Source: DT-111 sp965263225
GTDB lineage: Bacteria > Bacteroidota > Bacteroidia > Chitinophagales > Saprospiraceae
DNA length: 64,000 bases
Assembly: GCA_965263225.1 (NCBI GenBank)
Contig: CBDHHG010000003.1
Coordinates: 1-64,000 of the forward strand
Direction of reading: 5' to 3'
Shown: in pieces, positions 18,600 to 27,802 of the stretch
How positions within the stretch are numbered: position 1 is the stretch's first letter
Layout of the letters: every line of letters begins with the position of its first letter
The notes under the pieces: model-generated
Told to the model about the DNA's origin: nothing
Database searches by the model: none
Seen by the model: only the letters and a program-made list of their open reading frames with translations
Position numbers and translations under genes: made by a program

Positions 18600-19631
18600 A
18601 TGAACAAGTACCTTCAAGGTGGACTGCTGTTAAGTCTACTTCTCTCCTACTTACCGGGTTGGACGCAAAATATTCAGGTCAAAAGTACCGAATTTGTCTA
18701 CCAAGAAGCCCCCTTCGAAAGCTGTCACGCCTCCACCATCGCTTTAACACCTAGCGGCATGGTAGCCGCCTGGTTCGGAGGTACGCATGAAAAGCACAAA
18801 GATGTAGGGATCTGGATTGCCCGACGCCTAGAGAATGGCTGGACGGATCCCGTGGAAGTAGTTAATGGCATCCAACATGCTGACAAACGCTATCCTTGTT
18901 GGAATCCAGTACTTTACTACGATGAAGAATGGGGACTGATGCTTTTTTACAAGGTAGGACCAAACCCTAGAGAATGGTGGGGCGAAATGATGGTGTCCCA
19001 AGATGATGGCGAAACTTGGTCTTTCCCCAGACGACTTCCTGAAGATATCTTGGGGCCGGTGAAAAACAAGCCTGAACGTCTCGCTAATGGCACACTGCTT
19101 TGTCCCTCCAGTACAGAACACGATGGCTGGCGCCTACATATGGAGCTAACCACTGATGGCGGAAAAACCTGGAAGCGTACGGGACCTCTTCCTGGCCCAG
19201 AGGAATTGCAAGCCATTCAACCTTCTATCTTGCATCATCCGGAAGGCAAGTTACAACTCCTTTGCAGAAGCAAGAATAGCCGCGTACTCTCTGCTTGGTC
19301 TACGGACCAAGGTCTTAGCTGGACACCACTAGAAATCACGGATGTTCCAAACCCTAACTCCGGTATCGATGCCGTTACCCTTGCACCCAATCAACATTTC
19401 ATGGTCTATAATCCAACCGAAACACCCCAAGGAAAATGGGGCGGTGAACGGTATCCGCTGAGCTTGGGCTTTTCTAGCAATGGCCTGGATTGGACACCTC
19501 TGCTTACCTTAGAAAGCGAACCGGGAGAGTATTCTTATCCCGCTATCATTACGGGACCAAATAACACTTTACATATCTGTTATACTTGGAAACGGGAACG
19601 AATCAAATATGTAATAGTTGAACTTCAATGA
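18600..19631 (+). CDS. Secreted sialidase-like BNR/Asp-box protein
   Basis: 343 residues with a Sec signal peptide (LLLSLLLSYLPGWTQ, cleavage near 22). At least four Asp-box-like motifs are seen: SQDDGETWSF, TTDGGKTWKR, STDQGLSWTP and SSNGLDWTP, with a FxGGTHE segment near residue 60, as in the BNR_2 / predicted neuraminidase group (COG4692-type). The six-bladed propeller would act on a glycan in the periplasm or outside the cell. True sialidase activity is not established; many relatives act on other sugars or are uncharacterised. The start ATG lies 30 bp after the preceding fragment. A weak dyad, AAGGGG/CCCCTT, at 19706-19731 may terminate it. Confidence 0.85.
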   Translation: MNKYLQGGLLLSLLLSYLPGWTQNIQVKSTEFVYQEAPFESCHASTIALTPSGMVAAWFGGTHEKHKDVGIWIARRLENGWTDPVEVVNGIQHADKRYPCWNPVLYYDEEWGLMLFYKVGPNPREWWGEMMVSQDDGETWSFPRRLPEDILGPVKNKPERLANGTLLCPSSTEHDGWRLHMELTTDGGKTWKRTGPLPGPEELQAIQPSILHHPEGKLQLLCRSKNSRVLSAWSTDQGLSWTPLEITDVPNPNSGIDAVTLAPNQHFMVYNPTETPQGKWGGERYPLSLGFSSNGLDWTPLLTLESEPGEYSYPAIITGPNNTLHICYTWKRERIKYVIVELQ

Positions 19632-19914
19632 TAAGTAGGTAATATTCAATAATAGGGAGTAAAGGATTACCTTTAGTGATCAACAAAATAGGTCATGAAA
19701 TAGATAAGGGGACCTTTATGGAAGCCCCCTTATGGTATGATACCTACTTTCATTAGTCTTATCTATTCAACTATTCAATGCTGCCAGATTTCCCTTTTAA
19801 CTGCCCTCCAGATTTTCGCCAGGATAGGCAGGACGAGGAAGTTCAGCAACAAGTCATTAGTCTAGCTGATTTAGACAACAATACGTAACAGGATACTTTC
19901 AATTTCCATTCAAA

Positions 19915-20616
19915 CTAGACTTGATATTCAATATCAACAGCTTGGTCTACAATTTTTCTTCGGTAGTTGTCTGTGACGCTTACATAAGCAACTCCTTTGC
20001 CATTACCCCTAGAGTTGTATGATACTTTCACATTTCCTTTTCTAGATACATAGACGGTAGGCTTGGCTAGTCCATTCTCAAAAGAACCTTGTCCTTCCGT
20101 AATTTGATGAACAGGCATGAGGTATTCATGCGCCAATTTCTTAGTCTTGAACCTTTCTGCGACCGGTACTAAGCCCGCTAAGGCTGGGCCTTCCACCATA
20201 GTAATAGGGGCGCTGCGGTACTTGTTTTGGTTGATGACAGGGGTACATACGTTAGAATTAAAGGGGTTCTGAGCTGCATACATAAATTCACCAGAACTAC
20301 CTTTAATGACATTGGACTGTGACATATCTGTGAAGCCATCATTTCGCATTCGCATATTTGAGTAATCAACGGCTTTTTTCAGATCTCTGTTCGTCCAATT
20401 CCTCTTGATGTAATCGGTAATGAGTTCCGAGGCAACGCTCGCTCCGACTGCAAAAGCGAACCTCCCCACCAAGTTCCAAAGAAGCGTTGCATCTTTTAGG
20501 TCTTCTTCCAGGGAATGAGCCTGTTCGTAAGGTGAGCTGCCATAAGACAAAGAAGGTATGGTTAAAATACCTGTTACCATGGTAGCTGAAGTCTTTAAGA
20601 ATTTTTTTCTGTTCAT
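19915..20616 (-). CDS. Hypothetical exported protein with Tat-like leader
   Basis: 233 residues. The N-terminus MNRKKFLKTSATMVTGILTI resembles a Tat/Sec leader of the NRREFLK type, except that the twin arginine is R-K, so export by Sec or an atypical Tat route is possible. A hydrophobic helix (FAFAVGASVASELITDYI) near residue 55 precedes a polar domain that ends in beta-strand-like sequence (TVYVSRKGNVKVSYNSRGNG). No family recognised. An AT-rich region upstream probably carries its promoter. Isolated gene, transcribed towards the sialidase-like gene. Confidence 0.75.
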   Translation of the reverse strand: MNRKKFLKTSATMVTGILTIPSLSYGSSPYEQAHSLEEDLKDATLLWNLVGRFAFAVGASVASELITDYIKRNWTNRDLKKAVDYSNMRMRNDGFTDMSQSNVIKGSSGEFMYAAQNPFNSNVCTPVINQNKYRSAPITMVEGPALAGLVPVAERFKTKKLAHEYLMPVHQITEGQGSFENGLAKPTVYVSRKGNVKVSYNSRGNGKGVAYVSVTDNYRRKIVDQAVDIEYQV

Positions 20617-21061
20617 CTTAATCAGTTTTTAAGTTTTAACAACCATTAAAGAAGATCATCCTTAAATTCATTTTAAATAAACGTTAGAAAAACCCAAAAT
20701 AGTTCCCTTCTCAATACAAAAAACTTAAAATTAAAAATAAAATCACACTAATCGCTAATAATCAACATATTACAAATAGACAACACAAAACCACATCAAC
20801 CCCCTATTAAATCAATAATAAAACCATCATCTAAACCAAGTATGGTTAAATTTAACCCAGCAGAATAAAACTTAGTGCCTATTTGGAGCTCACTCTTCAG
20901 GAGAATAGGGCTCTTTTTACTACCGAGCTTATCCTACAGTTCAGCGCAAATGAAGATTTATTTGATGAAATGGAATAAGGGGAAGGGGTTGAAGCTGACC
21001 AGGCCATCGCCGAGAAGAAGCAAAATACCTGGACCTTCTGTACCCCAAGAAGCGGTGCAAC
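20617..21061. other. AT-rich, G-poor intergenic region
   Basis: 445 bp without a supported gene. From about 20640 to 20870 the + strand is very A/C-rich and almost free of G (for example AAAACTTAAAATTAAAAATA). It is the upstream region of the leftward exported-protein gene and may carry its promoter. The + strand frame at 20875-21075 is short and has no support. Confidence 0.4.
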
Positions 21062-21964
21062 TTATCCAGGAATGAGCTTGTGCAACCCCTGCCTTCTTTG
21101 CAGTCGTAAATATGGATTGGATTGTGCGCCAAAAGCTTCGGCAAGCGTATCAGCTTCCATGGTATTGAAATCCAGAATCAGGGGGCGATTGGCTTGCGTG
21201 CGGATGAGCATCTGGAACAGGTAGGTAAGTGCTCCGACCTCGCGGCCAAGTGGCGACTCCAAGGGCAGGAGACTCATCATCGTATGATGGGAGTAGATAA
21301 AGAAATTGACGGCCAGTAATTCTCCCGTTTTACTTCGAGCAGCAGAAGCAAAACCCCATCCCCTATGCAGTACGTTATACATGATTCGCTGGATGGTATG
21401 GAAATTACGATCTTTTCCTTTCTTATTTGGGCTGTGTTGCTTGTAAAAATCAGCGATTGTTTCTGGCTTCACATTAGAATCCAATACGATGCCAGCCTGA
21501 GTAGCCTTTTCTACGGCCTCATGAACTACCGGTGCAAAGCCCTCTTCAAGTTCTTCAAATGGGCGGGCGAGCAGGAGTTGATGATTGGTGTGAATAGCGG
21601 TAGCAAACTCGGGAACGTCTGGATAGTGGTTCTGCTCGTTCAATACAATATCTATCTGCTTGTACTCCGATGGAATGGCGGCTAAAAAAGCTTTGATTCT
21701 TTTAGAAGATGGAGCATTGATGGTATAAATCCCTAGCTCTCGCATCAGGTCTGGCTGGTACAAGACCTTCCCTCCCCATAGGCCCTTTCGCCAGACCAAA
21801 GGAAAGACCGATTCATAGTCTCCTTCTACCAAACCATCCCAGTCTTTGGCAACGTGATCCAAATACCATTTATACCCAAATATATTCCCATTGTTGGCAT
21901 AGTGGACACAGCTATTCCACTTCACTTTGTCAATGTCTTCCTGCTTGATGAGCCGAATATCCAT
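21062..21964 (-). CDS. GNAT/FemAB-like acyltransferase
   Basis: 300 residues. The N-terminal half has a NNGNIFGYKWYLDHVAKDWD segment and PLVWRKGLWGGKVLYQPDL, typical of a Bacteroidota group of GNAT-fold/FemAB-like proteins. The C-terminal half has ELLAVNFFIYSHHTMMSLLP and a late LILDFNTMEADTLAEAFGAQ with FGAQ-type substrate loop. Cytoplasmic; likely transfers an acyl or aminoacyl group, substrate unknown. Proteins of this type are frequently found near truA in the phylum, as here (my recollection). ATG start. Confidence 0.75.
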   Translation of the reverse strand: MDIRLIKQEDIDKVKWNSCVHYANNGNIFGYKWYLDHVAKDWDGLVEGDYESVFPLVWRKGLWGGKVLYQPDLMRELGIYTINAPSSKRIKAFLAAIPSEYKQIDIVLNEQNHYPDVPEFATAIHTNHQLLLARPFEELEEGFAPVVHEAVEKATQAGIVLDSNVKPETIADFYKQHSPNKKGKDRNFHTIQRIMYNVLHRGWGFASAARSKTGELLAVNFFIYSHHTMMSLLPLESPLGREVGALTYLFQMLIRTQANRPLILDFNTMEADTLAEAFGAQSNPYLRLQRRQGLHKLIPG

Positions 21965-22180
21965 ACTACTACTTTAATTCCCTTTCAGAACAGATTCCAG
22001 CACCTAAAGGTTTAGAACTTCCAGGGATTACTAGAGCCAGGCAACTAGACCTATCCGTCAATTGTATACTCCTGTCAAAAAAAAGAGAAAAGCATATCTT
22101 CATTGGGAGTTTTGCAGTAGTTTTGCGGAAAGGATTGCACTTAGATTATATACGCAACAAACTGGAAACAGACCGCCCCT

Positions 22181-22828
22181 ATGAATCAAACTAAGTTTCA
22201 CCCTAAAATAGAGACCTTCTGGAATTGGTTCATCCAGATGGAAGAGCATATTGTTACTTTCTTCGAAGCAGACGTAGATGACGAACGAGCATCTTTGATC
22301 GAACGGATCAATAATGAAGTATTGGAATTTGGTCTCTTTGCCTGGGAAATTAGTCCCGGGACACGCAAACCCTTTTGCTTTACCCTCTCGCCCAACGGTG
22401 ATGCACAACGCCTAGCCTTGAGTAAATTAATCATATCCAAGGCCCCCGGTCGTTTACGTAATTGGGAATTCTATGCCGCTAAACCCGCCAAGGATTGGGA
22501 TTATATTCTTAGTGTTTATGATGATTGGATGATTGAGCGATCTATCGAAGCCTTTCGGTGGCAATATGTGCTCTTGGAGTACTCAGATGACACTTTTGAG
22601 CTACTGATTCAAGCTAACAATATCCAGTTTATGGATGAGGAGTCACAAACAGCGGCAATAGATCAAGTGCTTACCAATATCGTTGGAGAAGAATGCAATA
22701 TCAATTACTTCAATGAGGTATCGATTGTCGAGCAATTCCCAGCGGAATACCAGGAAACCAGTGCCCCTATTCGTGAGTTGAAAGAGCACTTTGATGAAAT
22801 TCTCGCCGAATGGGGGCAGCAAGTCTAA
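22181..22828 (+). CDS. Conserved hypothetical protein upstream of truA
   Basis: 215 residues, acidic, with no signal peptide or membrane segment. The pattern (NWFIQMEEHIVTFF, FAWEISPGTRKPFCFTLSPN, ILSVYDDWMIERSIEAFRW, a C-terminal YQETSAPIRELKEHFDEIL) suggests a soluble alpha/beta protein. No named family recognised with confidence. Its stop overlaps the truA start by 19 bp, indicating an operon and probable translational coupling. Start ATG 22181. Confidence 0.8.
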   Translation: MNQTKFHPKIETFWNWFIQMEEHIVTFFEADVDDERASLIERINNEVLEFGLFAWEISPGTRKPFCFTLSPNGDAQRLALSKLIISKAPGRLRNWEFYAAKPAKDWDYILSVYDDWMIERSIEAFRWQYVLLEYSDDTFELLIQANNIQFMDEESQTAAIDQVLTNIVGEECNINYFNEVSIVEQFPAEYQETSAPIRELKEHFDEILAEWGQQV

Positions 22829-23595
22829 GGTATTTCTTTCACTGTGCCTACAAAGGAGGTAATTATCATGGTTGGCAACGGCAGCCAGATGTTTTGGGCG
22901 TTCAGCAGGTGCTGGAGGAAGCTCTTTCAAAAGTGCTAAAGCAACGAACTATTTGCCTGGGTTGCGGTCGGACGGACGCTGGAGTACACGCAAGTCAATA
23001 CTTTTTTCATATCGATGTTTCAGCGGCTCTACCAGCCGATCTACTATTCATTCTAAACAAGATCTTACCCCATGATATTTCGATCTTTGACATCCTAAAA
23101 GTACCAAATCAGCATCATGCCCAGTTTGGAGCCACTGCCCGTACCTACGATTACTTTATTCATCAAAACAAGGACCCTTTTCTTCAAGATATTAGTGCTC
23201 AATACCCTTGTCAGGATTGGGATCTAGTGCTCATTCAAAAAGCCTTGGAAATGCTGCCAAACTACCAGGATTTTCGGGCATTCTGCAAGACACCGGATCG
23301 GCATGATAGTACAATTTGTAATATCCATCAGGCAGTACTTTACAGTTATGAAGAAGGGCAAAAAATTCGCATACAGTTTACCGCCAAAGGTTTTCTCAAA
23401 GGAATGGTCCGCTTACTGGTTGGAAGTTTAATGGCCATTGGCAATGGCGAAATGAAGCTAGGCGATTGGGAAGAAAGTCTGTCAACTGGAATTCGTCCAG
23501 CGGCGTTCAGATCTGCCTATCCACAAGGACTATATCTCTCCAGAATCGACTATCCCTTCCTAAATATTGATCCTAAAGGACATCTTCCCTTCTAG
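22810..23595 (+). CDS. truA: tRNA pseudouridine synthase A
   Basis: 261 residues, usual length. It isomerises uridines 38-40 in the anticodon arm of many tRNAs. The catalytic Asp56 is in the family motif CGRTDAGVHA. Other conserved points are the N-terminal YKGGNYHGWQRQPDVLGVQQ, ARTYDYFI in the middle, FRAFCK, and the C-terminal GFLKGMVRLLVGSL. The start ATG overlaps the preceding gene. No damage visible. Confidence 0.97.
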   Translation: MGAASLRYFFHCAYKGGNYHGWQRQPDVLGVQQVLEEALSKVLKQRTICLGCGRTDAGVHASQYFFHIDVSAALPADLLFILNKILPHDISIFDILKVPNQHHAQFGATARTYDYFIHQNKDPFLQDISAQYPCQDWDLVLIQKALEMLPNYQDFRAFCKTPDRHDSTICNIHQAVLYSYEEGQKIRIQFTAKGFLKGMVRLLVGSLMAIGNGEMKLGDWEESLSTGIRPAAFRSAYPQGLYLSRIDYPFLNIDPKGHLPF

Positions 23596-23721
23596 CAAGT
23601 CCAGAATTTTCATTGTTACGCTAAATATTCTACTTTTACTTAGCCCATCCTACTTCTGTAGTGTAATAATTGATACTCCACCACCATTAGTGCGATTTAT
23701 TATTTCATCTAAGCTTACAAA

Positions 23722-24738
23722 ATGCATAAATCAACCTGTCTCCTTCTATTTACCCTTAGTATTTTCTTTACATCCCACATCCAAGGAACTGCCCAACAGT
23801 CGCCTCTTCCACGCATTAGCGTACAAGGCAATCAATTCGTGACCCCTGCAGGGGAAAAAATGGTATTCCGAGGCTTGAATGCCAGTGATCCTGACAAACT
23901 GGCCAAGGACGGTCATTGGAATAAAGCCTACTTCGAAGAGATGAAGCGCTGGAATGCCAATCTGGTGCGCTTCCCCATTCACCCAACCGCATGGGCAAGA
24001 AGGGGTATGGAAGACTACCTTAAGTTATTGGATCAAGGAGTGCAATGGGCTAGCGAGCTAGGCATCTATGTGATTCTGGACTGGCACAGCATCGGTAATC
24101 TTCGTTCCCAATTGTATCAACATCCGATGTATGAAACCGATAAAAAGCAAACCTTTGAGTTCTGGCGCACCATCGGCAAGCATTTTGGAGACAATACCAC
24201 GGTAGCCTTTTACGAACTTTTCAATGAACCCACTACCTTCAACGGGCAGTTGGGAACATGTACTTGGGCTCAGTGGAAGGAAATCCTAGAAGAAATGATC
24301 GTGATTGTAAGAGCCAACGGAGGGAAAGGCATTCCGCTCGTAGCTGGCTTCAACTGGGCATACGACCTTACCCCAGTCAAATGGAATCCCATTGAAGCAG
24401 AAGGCATTGCGTATGTGAGCCATCCCTATCCGCAGAAACGCCCTCAGCCCTGGGCCGACAAATGGACGAAAGACTGGGGCTATGTCAAGGCCACTTATCC
24501 AGTTATTTTGACCGAGCTTGGTTTCGCCGAGGCAGAGGAAAAAGGGGCACATATACCTGTGATTAGCGATGCCTCGTATGGAGAGGCGATCACAAGCTAT
24601 TGCGATGATCGAGACATCTCTTATGTGCTTTGGGTTTTTGATCCGCAATGGGCTCCGGGATTGTTTACCGATTGGACTTACAAATTGTCTAAGCAAGGAG
24701 AATATTTTAAACCTAAACTACAGGGGTACAAGAATTGA
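23722..24738 (+). CDS. Secreted glycoside hydrolase family 5 (cellulase-type) enzyme
   Basis: 338 residues with a signal peptide (LLFTLSIFFTSHIQG, cleavage near residue 24). A GH5 TIM barrel follows: RGLNASDP, NLVRFPIHPTAW, the acid/base Glu169 in ELFNEP after strand 4, His234 in YVSHPYP, nucleophile Glu265 in ILTELGF after strand 7, and a late LWVFDP. It would cleave beta-linked glucan or mannan outside the cell or in the periplasm. No carbohydrate-binding module or T9SS sorting domain. A short pentanucleotide repeat lies just downstream. Confidence 0.92.
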   Translation: MHKSTCLLLFTLSIFFTSHIQGTAQQSPLPRISVQGNQFVTPAGEKMVFRGLNASDPDKLAKDGHWNKAYFEEMKRWNANLVRFPIHPTAWARRGMEDYLKLLDQGVQWASELGIYVILDWHSIGNLRSQLYQHPMYETDKKQTFEFWRTIGKHFGDNTTVAFYELFNEPTTFNGQLGTCTWAQWKEILEEMIVIVRANGGKGIPLVAGFNWAYDLTPVKWNPIEAEGIAYVSHPYPQKRPQPWADKWTKDWGYVKATYPVILTELGFAEAEEKGAHIPVISDASYGEAITSYCDDRDISYVLWVFDPQWAPGLFTDWTYKLSKQGEYFKPKLQGYKN

Positions 24739-24753
24739 GGAGTTAACTTCCGC

Positions 24754-24777
24754 CAGAACAGAACAGAACAGAACAGA
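24754..24777 (+). repeat. Short tandem repeat (AGAAC)n
   Basis: Nearly five copies of AGAAC/GAACA at 24754-24777, 16 bp after the GH5 stop. Non-coding; possibly polymorphic. The remaining bases up to 25032 contain no supported gene. Confidence 0.8.
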
Positions 24778-25032
24778 AAATGAACATCAAACCAGCGGAC
24801 TTATTTGAGGAAGAAAAGGTGAAGATGTGATGAATATTGTATCAAATCCACGGGGTGCATTAGGCTCAATTTTCATGAAAGAACTAATCGATAAGACCAT
24901 AGCGGAAAAGTGGCAAAAGGAATTTGAATAAAGGCGAAAAGCGAACAAAGTAAATCCTTAAATGATGAGGAGCGATTAAGAAGGTAGTGATTATGGAAAA
25001 AACGCCAAACAACATATTAAGCGCTACCTGGA

Positions 25033-26367
25033 TTAGCTTGAAGTGGGAAGCTGAGTAGTTTTCCACTTTAGCTGCGGATTATTAGCAAAGAAAGCAGCAA
25101 TAGTAAGGGCAAGGTAGACCAATGTACAAACCAAAGCAGCCATGGTATAGGCTCCGAATTGGGACAAGGAGAAACTGAATAGGACGGGGCCCAAGGCACT
25201 TCCGAAGACGATCACAGTCATGGCCTGGCCTGAGATGGCCCCTAGATGCTTTTGTCCAAATAGCTTTGGCCAACTGACGGCATAGATCACTCTATACAAT
25301 CCGCCTGATATACCATAACCAGCAATCATAAGGTAATAGGCGATCTCAAGGGAAGACAAATAGAAAACACCTAGCGTAGCCAGGATCGCCCCTACCCCTT
25401 GCAGTAACAAAATATACTTGAGTCGAATATAATCACTGAGCCAACTGAAGGTGAAGGTCAGGATCATGGCAATGGTCGCGGCTGGCGGAAACACGCTGAG
25501 GGCCAGTTGTCGATTTAGATCTGCTTCCGCAAAAACTGACACCACGTGAAAAGTAAAGCCGGTAGTAAATAACCCTTGCATCGCTAAAAAACCAACAAAG
25601 ACCCAATAGGTAAAAGTACGGCGAGCTTCTGGCAAGGTATATTCCCTGTAGACCTCTTCAAGCGCCTTGCGCGCAGACTTCTTATTCGCGTTGTAGTTCC
25701 CATCGGGTTCTAGGCCTGCTTGTTGCGGGTTATCAATAAAGAAGAACACTATGATCAAGGGTACTGCGGTAAATAAGATCAAAGCAATCAGTCGCCAAGC
25801 ACCCCGCCAGCCCCAAGCTTGAATTAATCCATCTAGGAACAAAGGAGCAAGAGAAAAAACCAGGGCTAAGGTTACACTGCTAAAGCTCATGGCAAAACCT
25901 CGGCGCTTATCAAACCATTTCACCATCATGTTTTGGGAGGCCATCGTAAGCACGCCTTGACCAAAGAAGCGAAGCATCACAAAACAGACCGCGAGCACCA
26001 CAAAAGACATCCAAAATCCTCCCCCTAAACCATTCGCCAATTGATCAGATATGCTGAGTAGCAGCAGGGTGACGCCCAAGCCAACCGACGCTACCAAAGC
26101 CAAAGGTTTCACCCCTACCCGATCATAGAGCTTCCCTGCCCAGGTCAACATCAAAGAGCTAGCGATAGTCCCGCACATGTAGGCCACACTCAGCTGATCT
26201 CGATTCAATTCTAGCACACCCAATAAACTATCTGTAAACGTGGACACGCCAATCGTCTGCCCCGGGATACTCATAATGATCCCGAAGGTTCCTAAAGCAA
26301 TGATAAACCAGCCATAAAAGAAAGGCCAGCGTTTAGCAGGTAGTAATGCAATACTGGGTGTTTTCAT
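25033..26367 (-). CDS. Major facilitator superfamily transporter
   Basis: 444 residues from the ATG at 26367 (a start six codons upstream is possible). Twelve hydrophobic helices are seen. Family marks are the loop 2-3 motif GKLYDRVGVKPLA after TM2, DKRRGFAMSFSS in the TM4 area, a long cytoplasmic loop (EPDGNYNANKKSARKALEEV) between halves, and SDYIRLKYILLLQG in the second half. It resembles the monocarboxylate/oxalate-formate-antiporter-like branch. Substrate unknown. Its intergenic distance from both neighbours suggests single-gene transcription. Confidence 0.9.
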   Translation of the reverse strand: MKTPSIALLPAKRWPFFYGWFIIALGTFGIIMSIPGQTIGVSTFTDSLLGVLELNRDQLSVAYMCGTIASSLMLTWAGKLYDRVGVKPLALVASVGLGVTLLLLSISDQLANGLGGGFWMSFVVLAVCFVMLRFFGQGVLTMASQNMMVKWFDKRRGFAMSFSSVTLALVFSLAPLFLDGLIQAWGWRGAWRLIALILFTAVPLIIVFFFIDNPQQAGLEPDGNYNANKKSARKALEEVYREYTLPEARRTFTYWVFVGFLAMQGLFTTGFTFHVVSVFAEADLNRQLALSVFPPAATIAMILTFTFSWLSDYIRLKYILLLQGVGAILATLGVFYLSSLEIAYYLMIAGYGISGGLYRVIYAVSWPKLFGQKHLGAISGQAMTVIVFGSALGPVLFSFSLSQFGAYTMAALVCTLVYLALTIAAFFANNPQLKWKTTQLPTSS

Positions 26368-26440
26368 GTGGGCGCAAAGATGCATGCTCGCATCCTAAAG
26401 GGCAAGTTTTTCCGCTTAATTAAAAGCTAAGTTATTGTAA

Positions 26441-27502
26441 TCACTCGTCACCCAAGGTGATCAAGGGTTGATGGCTCTCGGACCAGCGCTTGCGATAAGC
26501 CCAAGGCATGAACAAATTCGGCATTTTACCTGCTTCGGCTAAATCCGCTGCTTTTCCACTACAATCACCTGCACCATGACCTCCAATCTGATAGTGTTCT
26601 CCCTGTTGTACAATGAATTTCATATAACTCTCCCAATGGTGGTAGAGATAGTATAGATGGCCAAACTCATGGGATAAAGTAGCCCCATCAGCCTCGCTAT
26701 CCACAAAAATCGCTATTGCCCCTGACCTTCCTACAAAACGGGGATGATACTTTCGGATAAAGGGTGTATCGGAAGAAAAAATCCCTTCCTTCAGGCTAAC
26801 TACCAGCATACCTTCCAAGTGCTGTAATCCAGGATCATCGTGAAAGAGCGGTGTTCTCGTTTGTACATATACAGGTAAAGGCTGTTGGTTCAAATTGACC
26901 AGGCTGTTAATGGCATGATAGAGGCTTGGATTGTGTTGATATTGAGCCCACAGGATACGCTCTGTATGGTAGGCTGCCAGCAATGCTAAACGGAAAGATT
27001 CAAATGATTTAGAGAGTTGTTTGCGGAGTTTTCGAAAGTCACCCCAATCACAAATATGCCCTTTCTTGACTGCACAGAGCTCCTTGCGCTTAGCATCTAA
27101 GGATACTTGATGTGTTTTCGCAAATACACGTAGTGCTGCTAGATCATTCTGATAAAGTCGATAGGTTTTCACCAGCACATCAAGATCTCCATTTCGGATC
27201 AGGGATTCGGTAGCTCGGGTCTTAAGCTGATCAATAAATAGATATGGGATCGGGCTTAGGTGATAAGGAGTAGTAGCAATTTCCAAGAAGGTCTCGATGG
27301 AGTCCAACAAGCTCGGGTTGGGAAACCTGATACTTGGGGCGCCTTTTTCTTCCCAATGACTAGTATCCATCCTGCACACTCTCGGAGGATAAGATTCAAC
27401 GAATAATCGTGTAGGCAAAAAAGAGGTAGTAGCATTCATTTGGTTAACTACACCATAGCATAGGCTGATAAGCAGCATGGTGCAGTGTAGGGTCTTGCAC
27501 AT
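26441..27502 (-). CDS. Exported HExxH putative metalloprotease, paralog 1
   Basis: 353 residues, N-terminal hydrophobic leader (LHCTMLLISLCYGVVN). A zinc-binding motif HEFGH is at 278-282, in TLSHEFGHLYYLYHHWESY. The middle is helical and Leu-rich; the end contains GEHYQIGGHGAGDCSG and AEAGKMPNLFMPWAYRK. No named peptidase family recognised. The motif plus leader suggests a secreted or periplasmic zinc protease, but catalytic ability is inferred from five residues only. A paralog lies 300 bp upstream on the same strand (about 27803-28842). Both have the same architecture, so they arose by tandem duplication. Confidence 0.75.
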   Translation of the reverse strand: MCKTLHCTMLLISLCYGVVNQMNATTSFLPTRLFVESYPPRVCRMDTSHWEEKGAPSIRFPNPSLLDSIETFLEIATTPYHLSPIPYLFIDQLKTRATESLIRNGDLDVLVKTYRLYQNDLAALRVFAKTHQVSLDAKRKELCAVKKGHICDWGDFRKLRKQLSKSFESFRLALLAAYHTERILWAQYQHNPSLYHAINSLVNLNQQPLPVYVQTRTPLFHDDPGLQHLEGMLVVSLKEGIFSSDTPFIRKYHPRFVGRSGAIAIFVDSEADGATLSHEFGHLYYLYHHWESYMKFIVQQGEHYQIGGHGAGDCSGKAADLAEAGKMPNLFMPWAYRKRWSESHQPLITLGDE

Positions 27503-27802
27503 GATGATACGGCTTTAGGTGATGACTGTGGCAGTCAATTACTGCATGATACCTATTAAGTAAAGATCCTGGAGTTGAAGGATGCGAAGTAGTTTGTGAG
27601 GGGTAAGTAGGTTGGATCACTTCAAAATTAAGGATACTACAGGACAAATGCCACTGCTGAAAAGCTGAATGGGGAAATTTTAACGCTCAATACAATTTTT
27701 TTGGGTATGTAAGAGGAAGGATGATTGTTCAAAACATAAGGTGATATTCATTTTCACTAAGTAAACTCAATTTTAATCCCAGCAATACGCACATACCAGG
27801 CT
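27503..27802. other. Gap between the two metalloprotease paralogs
   Basis: 300 bp. No gene supported; short frames here are unsupported. The region is upstream of paralog 1 and should hold its promoter. Confidence 0.4.

Noticed and set aside
19780..19890. 36-codon frame with an ordinary-looking composition.
   Set aside because: Too short, no homology recognised and no start signal.
24754..24777. Pentanucleotide repeat as a phase-variation switch.
   Set aside because: It lies after a stop and before no gene on the same strand, so no frame or promoter is affected.
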